From: Caulobacter sp048541825
GTDB taxonomy: Bacteria; Pseudomonadota; Alphaproteobacteria; Caulobacterales; Caulobacteraceae
Assembly (NCBI RefSeq): GCF_048541825.1
Contig: NZ_CP183332.1
Location: forward strand, 1,550,001 to 1,614,000
DNA length: 64,000 bases
Direction of reading: 5' to 3'
Shown: positions 35,341-43,362 of the stretch, in pieces
How positions within the stretch are numbered: the first letter of the stretch is position 1
Layout: each line of letters opens with the position of its first letter
Notes under the pieces: model-generated
Databases searched by the model: none
The model's input: the letters and a program-made list of their open reading frames with translations, nothing else
What the model was told of the DNA's origin: nothing
Made by a program: the position numbers and the translations under genes

Positions 35341-35430
35341 TGGCGGACAGAGTGGGATTCGAACCCACGGTAGACTTTCACCTACGGCGGTTTTCAAGAC
35401 CGCTGCCTTAAACCACTCGGCCATCTGTCC
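35341..35430 (-). tRNA. tRNA-Ser (UGA anticodon)
   Basis: Read on the minus strand, 7-bp acceptor arms GGACAGA and TCTGTCC pair, followed by discriminator G and an encoded CCA (35341-35343). The anticodon loop reads CTTGAAA with anticodon TGA. A long variable arm and the standard TTCGAATC T-loop mark a class II serine tRNA. No insertion or integrase lies beside it, so there is no sign that it serves as an attachment site here. Confidence 0.96.
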
Positions 35431-35534
35431 GGAGCGGCGGCTATATCAGCGCGCCCCCGCCTTAACCAGACTGCAAAACAACTGATGCATGCTGAAAGTT
35501 CGGAAGGGCTCGCCCGCGTCGGAAAGACGTCAGC

Positions 35535-36449
35535 ATGGTTGTGGATCAGCATCTTTGGCGCGTCCTGAGGAGCGCCGGCCTGGTGGCTATGGCGGCCGCT
35601 AGCCTGGCCGCCTGTTCCACGCCAAAGCCGCGCCTGGACACCAGGATCGACAGCAACAGGCACGTGTCGTCTTCGCCGCGCGGACCCATGGTGTCGCCAT
35701 CCGGAAAGCCCTTGAGAGGAACCGAGAAGCCCTATCAGATCAAGGGGATATGGTATTATCCCCAGGCCGACCCTGACTATGACGTCAAGGGTATTGGCTC
35801 CTGGTACGGCGAGCAGTTCCATAACCGCCGGACGGCCAACGGCGAGATCTTCGACATGGACGCCGTCTCGGCGGCGCACAAGACCTTGCCGTTGCCCAGC
35901 CTGGTCGAGGTGACCAATCTCGATAACGGCCGCAGGATGGTGCTGCGTGTCAATGATCGCGGCCCGTTCGTGGGTGATCGCGTTATCGACCTGTCGCGCG
36001 CCGCCGCCGATCAGCTTGGCTATCGTCGTCAGGGTGTGGCCCGGGTGCGGGTGCGCTATGTAGGCCCAGCGCCGAAATCGTCATTTGATGGGCGCCAGTA
36101 TGCCCAGGCGCCCGCGCCGCCTCCACCTCCGCCGCGCCGGGAGCCGCCAAGGCAGGATGCTGAGCCGGTGTGGCCCGCAGAGCCGCCCCCGGTCCCGACC
36201 CAGATCATTCCCGCGCGGCAGAGCGCCTTCAAGGTCCAGGCCGGATCCTTTTCCAGCCGCGAGAACGCCGAGCGCGCCGTGGCGCAACTCAAGACCGCAG
36301 GACGGGCGACAATCGAACCGGTGGAGCGCTCCGGCGGCACGCTGTATCGCGTCACCGTTTCGGCCGGTGAGGATGAGCTCCAGGCCTGGTCGCTACGTGA
36401 TCGCGTGGTGGCGCTAGGCTATTCCGGAGCCACCGTCCTGCGTCCCTGA
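35535..36449 (+). CDS. rlpA: RlpA-family septal lytic transglycosylase (lipoprotein, SPOR domain)
   Basis: A 304-residue lipoprotein: the signal ends in the lipobox LAAC near residue 26. A double-psi beta-barrel (about 85-175) carries GSWYGEQFHNRRTANGEIFD and RVNDRGPF typical of RlpA. A proline-rich linker (about 185-225) leads to a C-terminal SPOR domain (about 230-304) that binds denuded glycan at the division site. RlpA proteins cleave glycan strands lacking stem peptides during septation. It is 45 bases upstream of tmk. Confidence 0.92.
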   Translation: MVVDQHLWRVLRSAGLVAMAAASLAACSTPKPRLDTRIDSNRHVSSSPRGPMVSPSGKPLRGTEKPYQIKGIWYYPQADPDYDVKGIGSWYGEQFHNRRTANGEIFDMDAVSAAHKTLPLPSLVEVTNLDNGRRMVLRVNDRGPFVGDRVIDLSRAAADQLGYRRQGVARVRVRYVGPAPKSSFDGRQYAQAPAPPPPPPRREPPRQDAEPVWPAEPPPVPTQIIPARQSAFKVQAGSFSSRENAERAVAQLKTAGRATIEPVERSGGTLYRVTVSAGEDELQAWSLRDRVVALGYSGATVLRP

Positions 36450-36494
36450 TCGGGTGTCGAGAGGCCACTGGACAATCGACGCGATCCGGCCGAA

Positions 36495-37130
36495 TTGAAG
36501 CGCGTGGTGCGCGGATCATTCATCAGTTTTGAAGGCGGGGAGGGGGCTGGAAAGTCGACCCAGATCCGTCGCTTGGCCGACCGCCTGACGGCGGCAGGCT
36601 TTGACGTCGTGCTGACTCGGGAACCGGGCGGCAGTCCTGGCGCCGAGACGATCCGCGACCTGTTGGTGAACGGCGACGCCGACCGCTGGTCGCCCGTGAC
36701 AGAAACCCTTCTTATGTACGCTGCCCGCCGGGACCATCTGGAGCGGGTGATCCGCCCGGCCCTGGATCGCGGGGCGATGGTGCTGTGCGACCGCTTCGCC
36801 GACTCCACTCGCGCCTATCAGGGCGCTGGCGGCGACGCCCCGGCTTCCCTGATCGCCGCGCTCGAGGATCACGTCCTGGCCGGCTCCATCCCTGATCTGA
36901 CCCTGATCTTTGATATTCCCGCCACGATTGGCCTCGATCGTGCGGCGTCACGCGGCGGCGCGGCGCGATTTGAGTCCAAGGGCCTGGATTTTCATGAGCG
37001 TCTGCGGGCCGGATTTCTGGCGATCGCCCAGAAGGAGCCGGAGCGCTGCGCCGTGATCGACGCCAACGGCACGCCTGACATGGTGTTCGAGTCAGTGTGG
37101 GACGTGGTTTCGACCCGACTGGATCTCTGA
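36495..37130 (+). CDS. tmk: Thymidylate kinase
   Basis: Phosphorylates dTMP to dTDP. The 211-residue protein has the P-loop FEGGEGAGKSTQ, the DRFADSTRAYQGAG motif and a lid with RGGAARFESKG. The start is uncertain: TTG at 36495 or GTG at 36504/36507, all without a strong ribosome-binding site. It ends one base before holB, so tmk-holB-tatD-MBL is a tightly packed unit. Confidence 0.95.
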   Translation: MKRVVRGSFISFEGGEGAGKSTQIRRLADRLTAAGFDVVLTREPGGSPGAETIRDLLVNGDADRWSPVTETLLMYAARRDHLERVIRPALDRGAMVLCDRFADSTRAYQGAGGDAPASLIAALEDHVLAGSIPDLTLIFDIPATIGLDRAASRGGAARFESKGLDFHERLRAGFLAIAQKEPERCAVIDANGTPDMVFESVWDVVSTRLDL

Positions 37131-37131
37131 A

Positions 37132-38136
37132 ATGGACGCGCCGCCGCATCCTCGCGATGTCTATGGTCTGGACGGTCTCGGCGCGGCCGAGGCCTCGTTC
37201 CTTGACGCTCTGGCGCGCGGCCGCCTGCATCACGCCTGGCTGCTGGTGGGCCCCGAGGGGGTCGGCAAGGCGACCCTGGCCTATCGCATGGCCCGGCGCC
37301 TGCTGGGCGCGCAGCCCGACCCTTCCCAGGGCCTGCTCGGCGCGGCCCCCTCTGATGTGGTCAGCCGCCAGGTCGCCGCCCGCTCCCATCCCGATCTTAT
37401 GGTTCTTGAGCGCGCCACCGACGACGGCAAGGCGCGCAAGTCCATCCCGGTCGACGAGGCGCGGCGCTTGCCCGAGTTCTTCGCCAATTCTCCGGCGATC
37501 TCGCCCTATCGCGTGGCGATCATCGATGCTGCCGACGATCTGAACGTCAACGCCGCCAATGCGGTGCTCAAGACGCTGGAGGAGCCGCCCGCGCGGGGTG
37601 TCATCCTTTTGGTCAGCCACGCGCCCGGAAAGCTGTTGCCGACGATCCGCTCGCGCTGCCGCCGACTTGTCGTGCCCGCACCCGGCGTGGAGGCGGCGAC
37701 GAGCATGGTCGAGCAGCGGGCGGGGCTGGCGCATCGCGACGCCGAGCGTCTGGCTCGCATGGCGCATGGCGCGCCGGGCAGGGCGCTGCAACTGGCCTCT
37801 TGCGGCGCTCTGGCCATGGACGACGCCGCCAGCGAGATTCTGCGGGGCCTGCCCGCCATTGACGAAGGCGCCTTGCTGGCCATGGCCGACACCTTTCGTG
37901 GCGGCGAGGGCGCGGCGCGCTTCGAGCTGCTATTCGAACGCCTGGCCGATCAGGTTCACGCCATGACCACGCGCCTGGCGACGACCGGGTCTTCGCCCGC
38001 TCTGGATCGTTGGGCTGCTGTCTGGGAGCGCCTGTCGCGCTGGCCCGGGGAAGCCGAGGCTATCAACCTGGATCGCGCCGATGTCTTCTGGAGCGCCATC
38101 TCGGACTTGCGCGCAGCGGCCAGGACGGCGATGTGA
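37132..38136 (+). CDS. holB: DNA polymerase III delta-prime subunit
   Basis: Clamp-loader subunit paralogous to gamma/tau. The 334-residue AAA+ protein has GPEGVGKATLAY (P-loop), ANAVLKTLEEPP, and the sensor-1/SRC region PTIRSRCRRL. The four-cysteine zinc module between P-loop and Walker B of E. coli delta-prime is absent: only two cysteines occur in the protein. The neighbour tmk and the four-base overlap with tatD are classical context. Confidence 0.93.
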   Translation: MDAPPHPRDVYGLDGLGAAEASFLDALARGRLHHAWLLVGPEGVGKATLAYRMARRLLGAQPDPSQGLLGAAPSDVVSRQVAARSHPDLMVLERATDDGKARKSIPVDEARRLPEFFANSPAISPYRVAIIDAADDLNVNAANAVLKTLEEPPARGVILLVSHAPGKLLPTIRSRCRRLVVPAPGVEAATSMVEQRAGLAHRDAERLARMAHGAPGRALQLASCGALAMDDAASEILRGLPAIDEGALLAMADTFRGGEGAARFELLFERLADQVHAMTTRLATTGSSPALDRWAAVWERLSRWPGEAEAINLDRADVFWSAISDLRAAARTAM

Positions 38137-38921
38137 GCCGCATGCTCATCGACAGCCACGTCAATCTCCACGCCCACCAGTATGACGAAGACCGCGACGC
38201 GGTGATCGCCCGCGCCCGCGACGCCGGGATCGGCCTGATGGTCACCATCTGCGACAAGGTTTCGTCGTTCGAGGCGGTCCACGCCATCGCCATGGCCGAG
38301 CCCGACATCTGGTGCACGGTCGGCACCCATCCGCACGAAGCCAAGGAAAACCCTGACCTCTCGGTCGAGGCCCTGGTCTCGCTGGCCAGCCGGCCGCGCG
38401 TCATCGGCATTGGTGAATGCGGCCTCGATTTCCACTACGATTTCTCGCCCCGCGATGTGCAGGCCCAGGTGTTTCGCACCCACGCCGCCGCCGCGCGCCA
38501 GACGGGCCTGCCGCTGGTCGTGCACACCCGCGAAGCCGACGAAACCATGGCGCAGATCCTCGAAGAGGAGCATGCGCGGGGTGCGTTCAAGCTGCTGATG
38601 CACTGCTACACCAGCGGTCCCGAACTGGCCGCTCGGGCGGCGGCCCTGGGCGCCTGGTTTTCCGTCTCCGGCATCGCCACGTTCAAGGCGGCCGAGGAGG
38701 TCAGGGCGATCATTCGCGACATGCCCGCTGACCGGATCATCGTTGAGACCGACTGCCCCTATCTCGCGCCCGTGCCGATGCGCGGCCGTCGCAATGAGCC
38801 AGCCTATCTGCCGCATATCGTTGACAAACTTGGCGATATTCGCGGCTGGACGCGCGCCGAGACCGAAGCGCGCACGGAGGACGCCTTCTTCGCGCTGTTC
38901 GACACGATACCGCGACCATGA
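38133..38921 (+). CDS. tatD: TatD-family metal-dependent deoxyribonuclease/hydrolase
   Basis: A 262-residue TIM-barrel metallohydrolase. Motifs: DSHVNLHAHQ at the start (a variant with H-x-N in place of the usual H-x-H), GIGECGLDFHYD, VVHTREADE, LMHCYTSG and ETDCPYLAPVP. The family shows 3'-5' exonuclease activity on DNA and, in some members, D-aminoacyl-tRNA deacylation. GTG at 38133 overlaps the holB stop (GTGA) and has AGGA 7 bases upstream; ATG at 38142 is the alternative. Confidence 0.9.
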   Translation: MSRMLIDSHVNLHAHQYDEDRDAVIARARDAGIGLMVTICDKVSSFEAVHAIAMAEPDIWCTVGTHPHEAKENPDLSVEALVSLASRPRVIGIGECGLDFHYDFSPRDVQAQVFRTHAAAARQTGLPLVVHTREADETMAQILEEEHARGAFKLLMHCYTSGPELAARAAALGAWFSVSGIATFKAAEEVRAIIRDMPADRIIVETDCPYLAPVPMRGRRNEPAYLPHIVDKLGDIRGWTRAETEARTEDAFFALFDTIPRP

Positions 38922-39724
38922 CGGGCCAGCTGGAATTCACGATTTTGGGTTCAGGCTCCTCGGGCGGCGTACCGCGAGCCGACGGTGATTGGGGCGATTG
39001 CGATCCGGCCGATCCGCGCAATTTGCGAACGCGCTGCTCGCTCCTTGTCCGTCGGAAGGGGGAAGGCGGCCCGCTGTCCGAGACGACCGTCGTCGTCGAT
39101 ACATCGCCTGATTTTCGTCTCCAGGCCGTCGCGGCCGGCGCTCGGCGCATGGACGCCGCACTCTTTACCCACGACCATGCCGACCAGGCGCACGGGATCG
39201 ACGATCTGAGGCCGTTCTTCCTCAATCAACGTCGGAAGATCCCGACCTATATGGATGAAGCCACGCATGCCGGGCTGACCCGTCGCTTCGAGTATGTGTT
39301 TGAAACGCAGGGCGGATATCCGGCCATATGCGAGCCCAGACCATTGCCGGCACATGGCATAGCCTGGAGCTTGGACGGACCGAGCGGTCAGATTCCGGTC
39401 CAGAGCTTTGACCTCGACCACGGCAATATCCGATCTGTCGGCTTCCGGTTCGGCGGCGTGGCCTACACGCCCGATGTGGTGGCCATTCCCGAGGAGAGTT
39501 GGCCCGCCTTGGCAGATCTGGATGTGTGGATCGTCGACGCCCTGCGCTGGACGCCGCATCCGACCCACGCCCATGTCGATCGGGCCCTCGAATGGATTGC
39601 CCGCGCCAAGCCGCGCCGCGCGATCCTGACGAACCTTCATATTGATCTGGACTTCAATCAGTTGTCGTCGAAACTACCCGCCGGCGTAGAGCCCGCATTC
39701 GACGGCCTGCGCGTGGTCATCTAG
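38918..39724 (+). CDS. Metallo-beta-lactamase-fold hydrolase (PhnP-like)
   Basis: A 268-residue MBL-fold protein with LGSGSSGGVPRADGDWG at the start and the metal motif FTHDHADQAHGIDDL. This PhnP-like subgroup is usually found downstream of tatD in alphaproteobacteria. PhnP itself is a cyclic phosphodiesterase of the C-P lyase pathway, but no C-P lyase genes are here, so that role is not implied. The ATG overlaps the tatD stop (ATGA). Confidence 0.85.
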   Translation: MTGQLEFTILGSGSSGGVPRADGDWGDCDPADPRNLRTRCSLLVRRKGEGGPLSETTVVVDTSPDFRLQAVAAGARRMDAALFTHDHADQAHGIDDLRPFFLNQRRKIPTYMDEATHAGLTRRFEYVFETQGGYPAICEPRPLPAHGIAWSLDGPSGQIPVQSFDLDHGNIRSVGFRFGGVAYTPDVVAIPEESWPALADLDVWIVDALRWTPHPTHAHVDRALEWIARAKPRRAILTNLHIDLDFNQLSSKLPAGVEPAFDGLRVVI

Positions 39725-39827
39725 GAGTTCGTCGTTCCAAGAGGGCCGCTTTCGACACGTGGTGTTCGCGCGCGGCCCGTTCTGCGCCTGCGATGCAAGT
39801 GTTGCAATTCATCGCTAAGGCGAGCCC

Positions 39828-41363
39828 ATGCAAAAACCTGTTCTGCCTGTCCAAGGTGGTCCGCGCGCCCGGGCCTTGAAGGTCGTCCCTTTCCTTCTTG
39901 GCCTGATCGCAACGCCGCAATCTCCGTTGCAAGCCCATCCCGGCCACGCCGTCCGACCGGTGGCGCCCAAGGCGCATTCACACCGACCTGTGGATCCCCA
40001 GAAACGACGGTGGCTGGCTGGCGACCACCACGTCCACAGCTGGTTCAGCGTTGGGGTCAAGCCGGCGTCCAATCCTTCGCTGCCGCCAGAGCTGATCAAG
40101 GCCGGCGACGCCAGTAACCCCATCACGACCAATGCCAGCATGGCCGCCCGGCACGGCCTGTCCTGGATGGTCGCGACCGACCATGGCGGGCCCAACCATT
40201 CGAAGCTGAACCGGGACGAAGCCTATCCCGAACTGCTCCGCGCCCGGCGCATGACCCCTGAACTGCTGCAGTTCTGGGGCATGGAACTCGACACCCCTGC
40301 AGCCGAGCATTCCAGCCTCATTGTTCCCCGGTCCGCTTCGGAACGCGACGTGCTGTTCGGGATAGAGAGCCGGTACAACCGGCGTGAACCCTGGCCGGCA
40401 GATCCCACCCGCGACGAGGAGGCGTTCATGCTGGAGGCTCTGCGCCACATGCAGACGCTGCCTCAGCCACCGCTCGTCATCGCCAACCATCCGTCCCGCT
40501 CTGCTAGCGAAGTCGGCCGCTATGGCCTGGTCTCGCCGTCTGAACTGCGCGCCTGGAACGATACGGCGCCCGAGGTCGCAGTCGGCATGGAAGGCGCGCC
40601 CGGACACCAGGCCACCAGCCTGAAGCCTGATGGCGCCATCGATCCCAAGGGTGATCGGGGTGGCTATTCGCGAGCGCCAACCATGGGCGGCTTCGACCAG
40701 ATGACGGCGCGGCTGGGGGGCTTTTGGGACTCCATGCTGGGCGAGGGGCGTCGCTGGTGGATCACCTCCACCTCGGACTCCCACCGACACTACACCGACG
40801 GCGGCAGCGACTTCTGGCCCGGCGAATACTCCAAGACCTACGTCAAGGCCGAGCACACCTATGACGACGTCCTGGACGGCCTGCGCCATGGCCGGGTTTT
40901 CGTGACCCTGGGAGACCTGGTCTCCGAGGTGGAGGTGACCGCCACGACGGCTGAGGGCGCTCGACGGGCCGAGATCGGCGGACGGCTGGAGGTTGACCCC
41001 GGCAGCGACGTGACGATCATCATCCGCGTACGCGACCCGGCGGGCAAGAATTTCGGCGGCTATTCGCCCGATGTCTCGCGGATCGACCTCATCCAGGGCG
41101 ACGTCCAGGGACCAACGGCGGATCGTGGCCGGGATTCAAACCCGACCACCCGGGTCATCCGCAGCTTCTCGCCCGGCGCGTGGGCGCAGGAGCGTGAGGT
41201 TCTCTCCATGACCTATGTGCTGAAGGACGTTCAGCGATCCAGCTATGTTCGGGTGAGGGGCACGAACGGTTCTGAGGTCGAGCCGCAACCGGATCCGCCG
41301 GGAGAAGACCCCTGGTCCGACCTCTGGTTCTACGCCAACCCTGTCTTCATCACCGTCCGGTGA
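39828..41363 (+). CDS. Secreted PHP-type CehA/McbA-family metallohydrolase
   Basis: A 511-residue protein with a hydrophobic segment at about residues 19-36 that looks like a signal peptide. The PHP-like metal motifs are DHHVHSWFS, MVATDHGGPNHSKL, GMELDTPAAEHSS, ANHPSRS and STSDSHRHYTDGG. The C-terminal part (about 365-511) is beta-rich and probably a separate domain. CehA/McbA relatives include carbaryl hydrolases and unknown phosphoesterases; the substrate here is unknown. It is monocistronic, and its neighbour is the phosphonate cassette, which may or may not be related. Confidence 0.75.
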   Translation: MQKPVLPVQGGPRARALKVVPFLLGLIATPQSPLQAHPGHAVRPVAPKAHSHRPVDPQKRRWLAGDHHVHSWFSVGVKPASNPSLPPELIKAGDASNPITTNASMAARHGLSWMVATDHGGPNHSKLNRDEAYPELLRARRMTPELLQFWGMELDTPAAEHSSLIVPRSASERDVLFGIESRYNRREPWPADPTRDEEAFMLEALRHMQTLPQPPLVIANHPSRSASEVGRYGLVSPSELRAWNDTAPEVAVGMEGAPGHQATSLKPDGAIDPKGDRGGYSRAPTMGGFDQMTARLGGFWDSMLGEGRRWWITSTSDSHRHYTDGGSDFWPGEYSKTYVKAEHTYDDVLDGLRHGRVFVTLGDLVSEVEVTATTAEGARRAEIGGRLEVDPGSDVTIIIRVRDPAGKNFGGYSPDVSRIDLIQGDVQGPTADRGRDSNPTTRVIRSFSPGAWAQEREVLSMTYVLKDVQRSSYVRVRGTNGSEVEPQPDPPGEDPWSDLWFYANPVFITVR

Positions 41364-41544
41364 GCCGCGCCTGCGGACCGATACCCAAGCGCGGTGACGC
41401 GCTTTCGTAGCGCTCCGTCACATAGGCTCTCAGTCCGGCGCCAGCGTCAGCGCAATGGCCGGCACATCCTCCGGCATGGAAGCTGTCGGTGTTCCGGCCG
41501 TGCTTCTGGTCAGGCGACCCTCAGTTGACCCGGGACGACGCCTT

Positions 41545-42840
41545 CTACGATCGGGCCCGTTGATCACGAGAGCCGGCGGCCGTGACCTTGAAGAACACCG
41601 CTGCAGCGGCAGTGCAGACGATGCCGACGATACTGGTGGCATAGGCGCTGGCGGTGAAGAACCGCAGCCAGTCCAGATCGACCATCGCGAAATTGCGCCA
41701 GACCAGCAGGGCGACGCTTCCCAGATAGCCCGACGCGTCGGCCAGATAGATCAGGAAGCCGGCAGTGCCGACCTGGCCGCTGAAGGCGATCATCCGATCG
41801 AACAGCATCGCGTTGAACGGCGTATAGGCCATGTAGAGGCCGGCGCCCGTCAGGATCATCCAGGTCAGCGGCGACAGCAGGTGGGCCTGGAAAGCCAGGG
41901 TGGAGCCGCCCAGCAGCACGAAGCCGGCCAGAATCACCGCGTGCATGACCAGCAACGCCCGGAGATTGTCGCGAACCACGATCACGGCGGCCATGACCAC
42001 CAGGGCGATGGCCGCGACGGGCAATTCGCTGGCGGTGAAGACGCTCGAGGCCCCGCCAAAGCCCATGGCGCTCCAGATCTCGGCGGCGAAGTTGTCGCGG
42101 AAATCGCGGAACGCGGTTAGCAGAATATAGGCCAGAACCAGCAACACCACGCCGGGGCCATACGCGGCCATGAAGGCCCGACGCTGGACCTTGTCCATCG
42201 GCTGCCGTCGTACGCGCGCAGCCTCATCGTCGGCGCTGGGCGGGGGGAGCTGGGTCAGGGCCCAGACCGATACTGCCAGAAGCGGCATGAAGAGCACGCC
42301 GGTGGCGGCGGGCATCCAGAAGGGCGTGAGGTGGTGCTCGACCATCAGCCATTTGCCGACCGACTTCACAACGCCAGAGGACAGGATAAAGCTGGCGCAC
42401 AGGATCGCGCCCAGAACCTCCGACGTCCGCCGGCCCTCCATGTAGCCAAACACCAGGCCCCAGATCATGCCGAGCGGCAGGCCGTTCAGAAACAGGGCTC
42501 CGACGTTCCAGGGCGCAGGCGTGACCGCAAACAGGACCAAGGCCAGCCAGGACAGACCGATCAACGCCAGGATCGCCTGTCCCCGCCGGGCTGGCGAGAT
42601 CTCGGAGATGACCTTGATCCCGATCATCTTTGAGATCGCATATCCGGCGACCTGGGCCAGCACCAAGGCGATCTTGTAGTCCAGGACGAATGCCCATCCA
42701 TCCACGGCCCCGAACGTCGCGGCTGCGAACGGCTTCCGGAAGGCGTACATCGAGAAGTAGGCGCAGAATCCGGCCAGACCGGCGAAAAGCGTGAAGGCGA
42801 ACGGGTGCGCGCGCTCAAGCCAGCGTGGCAAAATTGTCAT
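41545..42840 (-). CDS. DUF5690-family MFS-like membrane transporter
   Basis: A 431-residue protein with about 12 hydrophobic segments. The opening FAGLAGFCAYFSMYAFRKPF and the following VLDYKIALVLAQVAGYAISK are the DUF5690/MFS pattern (compare glycerol-3-phosphate/organophosphate transporters, which share SMYAFRKPF-like helices). It is divergent from the FAD oxidoreductase and phnX, and each side has an identical operator in the shared promoter region. That context makes it a candidate importer for an aminophosphonate; this is inference. Operator 1 lies 23 bases upstream of its ATG. Confidence 0.8.
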   Translation of the reverse strand: MTILPRWLERAHPFAFTLFAGLAGFCAYFSMYAFRKPFAAATFGAVDGWAFVLDYKIALVLAQVAGYAISKMIGIKVISEISPARRGQAILALIGLSWLALVLFAVTPAPWNVGALFLNGLPLGMIWGLVFGYMEGRRTSEVLGAILCASFILSSGVVKSVGKWLMVEHHLTPFWMPAATGVLFMPLLAVSVWALTQLPPPSADDEAARVRRQPMDKVQRRAFMAAYGPGVVLLVLAYILLTAFRDFRDNFAAEIWSAMGFGGASSVFTASELPVAAIALVVMAAVIVVRDNLRALLVMHAVILAGFVLLGGSTLAFQAHLLSPLTWMILTGAGLYMAYTPFNAMLFDRMIAFSGQVGTAGFLIYLADASGYLGSVALLVWRNFAMVDLDWLRFFTASAYATSIVGIVCTAAAAVFFKVTAAGSRDQRARS

Positions 42841-42858
42841 GGAAAATCCCCCGATATG

Positions 42859-42880
42859 GAATTTGGTCTATACCAATTTC
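42859..42880. promoter_or_regulatory. Operator 1, GntR/HutC (PhnF-like) type
   Basis: Core TTGGT-CTAT-ACCAA at 42863-42876; the palindrome extends to GAA on the left and TTC on the right with one mismatch, giving 22 bp. It lies 23 bases upstream of the DUF5690 transporter start, a position suited to repression. The TGGT-N4-ACCA core is the same type as the PhnF site of mycobacteria (as I recall it, the reverse complement of this 12-mer) and DasR/NagR sites. Confidence 0.7.
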
Positions 42881-43183
42881 GTGGCGGTTCGGTGACGTCC
42901 GCCTTTGGAGCGGGGCTGTGTCGGCATTGTTCTTAAGGCGTCTTGGCTCGTGGGCGCGAGGGCTGAGCGTACAGAGCCCAGCTTTACCTCCAGCATCGCC
43001 GCGCCTGCGAGAAAATGAACCGTCTTCCGCTGCGGCATGACCTAGTCGGGCCGTCGCTCGAATCCTGTTGGATAGGAGGATGAGAACCAGGGCGCATGTG
43101 GTCAAGCAACTGGATCAGACCCTCGGCGAACCCACAGAGCCATAGCGGGAGCTTCACGAAAAATTCGTCGAAATAGTAGCGCA

Positions 43184-43199
43184 TTTGGTCTATACCAAA
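43184..43199. promoter_or_regulatory. Operator 2, same palindrome
   Basis: TTTGGT-CTAT-ACCAAA, identical to operator 1 over the 14-base core and in the same orientation, 322 bases away. It lies 164 bases upstream of the FAD oxidoreductase start. Two identical sites at the two ends of one divergent promoter region argue for one shared regulator, possibly with DNA looping. Confidence 0.7.
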
Positions 43200-43362
43200 A
43201 AGTGAGCAGATTCTGGCGTTGTCATTGTTTTAGCGATGCTTCTGGCGCAGTGCGGCTGGTTCTGCACCAGCTCCGGGCAGCGAAGATCGCGTCGGCAGCA
43301 CCTAATCTGGCTGGGTCGTTCGCTCGCGATCCGGGGCGTCCCTGTGGAGGCAAAAGGTAACC

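Larger units (their letters stand above)
42841..43362. other. Divergent regulatory region of the phosphonate cassette
   Basis: 522 bases between divergent genes. It holds two copies of the palindromic operator (42863-42876 and 43185-43198) and a related inverted repeat GCTGGT-N5-ACCAGC at 43255-43271. The DNA is locally richer in A/T than its surroundings near 43150-43240. Short minus-strand frames at 42815-43105 and 42984-43184 have no family I recognise; the latter begins inside operator 2. No regulator gene is present. Confidence 0.7.

Noticed and set aside
35341..35430. tRNA-Ser as an integration site
   Set aside because: No integrase, direct repeat of the tRNA 3' end or foreign genes flank it.
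38918..39724. PhnP of the C-P lyase pathway
   Set aside because: Only the fold and motif agree; no phnGHIJKLM genes are present, and the gene is part of the tmk-holB-tatD unit.
41430..41544. Possible remnant of a gene 3' end on the minus strand (ending PAIALTLAPD) next to the transporter
   Set aside because: The last residues look protein-like, but the frame is short, arginine-rich upstream and overlaps the transporter; not enough to call a pseudogene.
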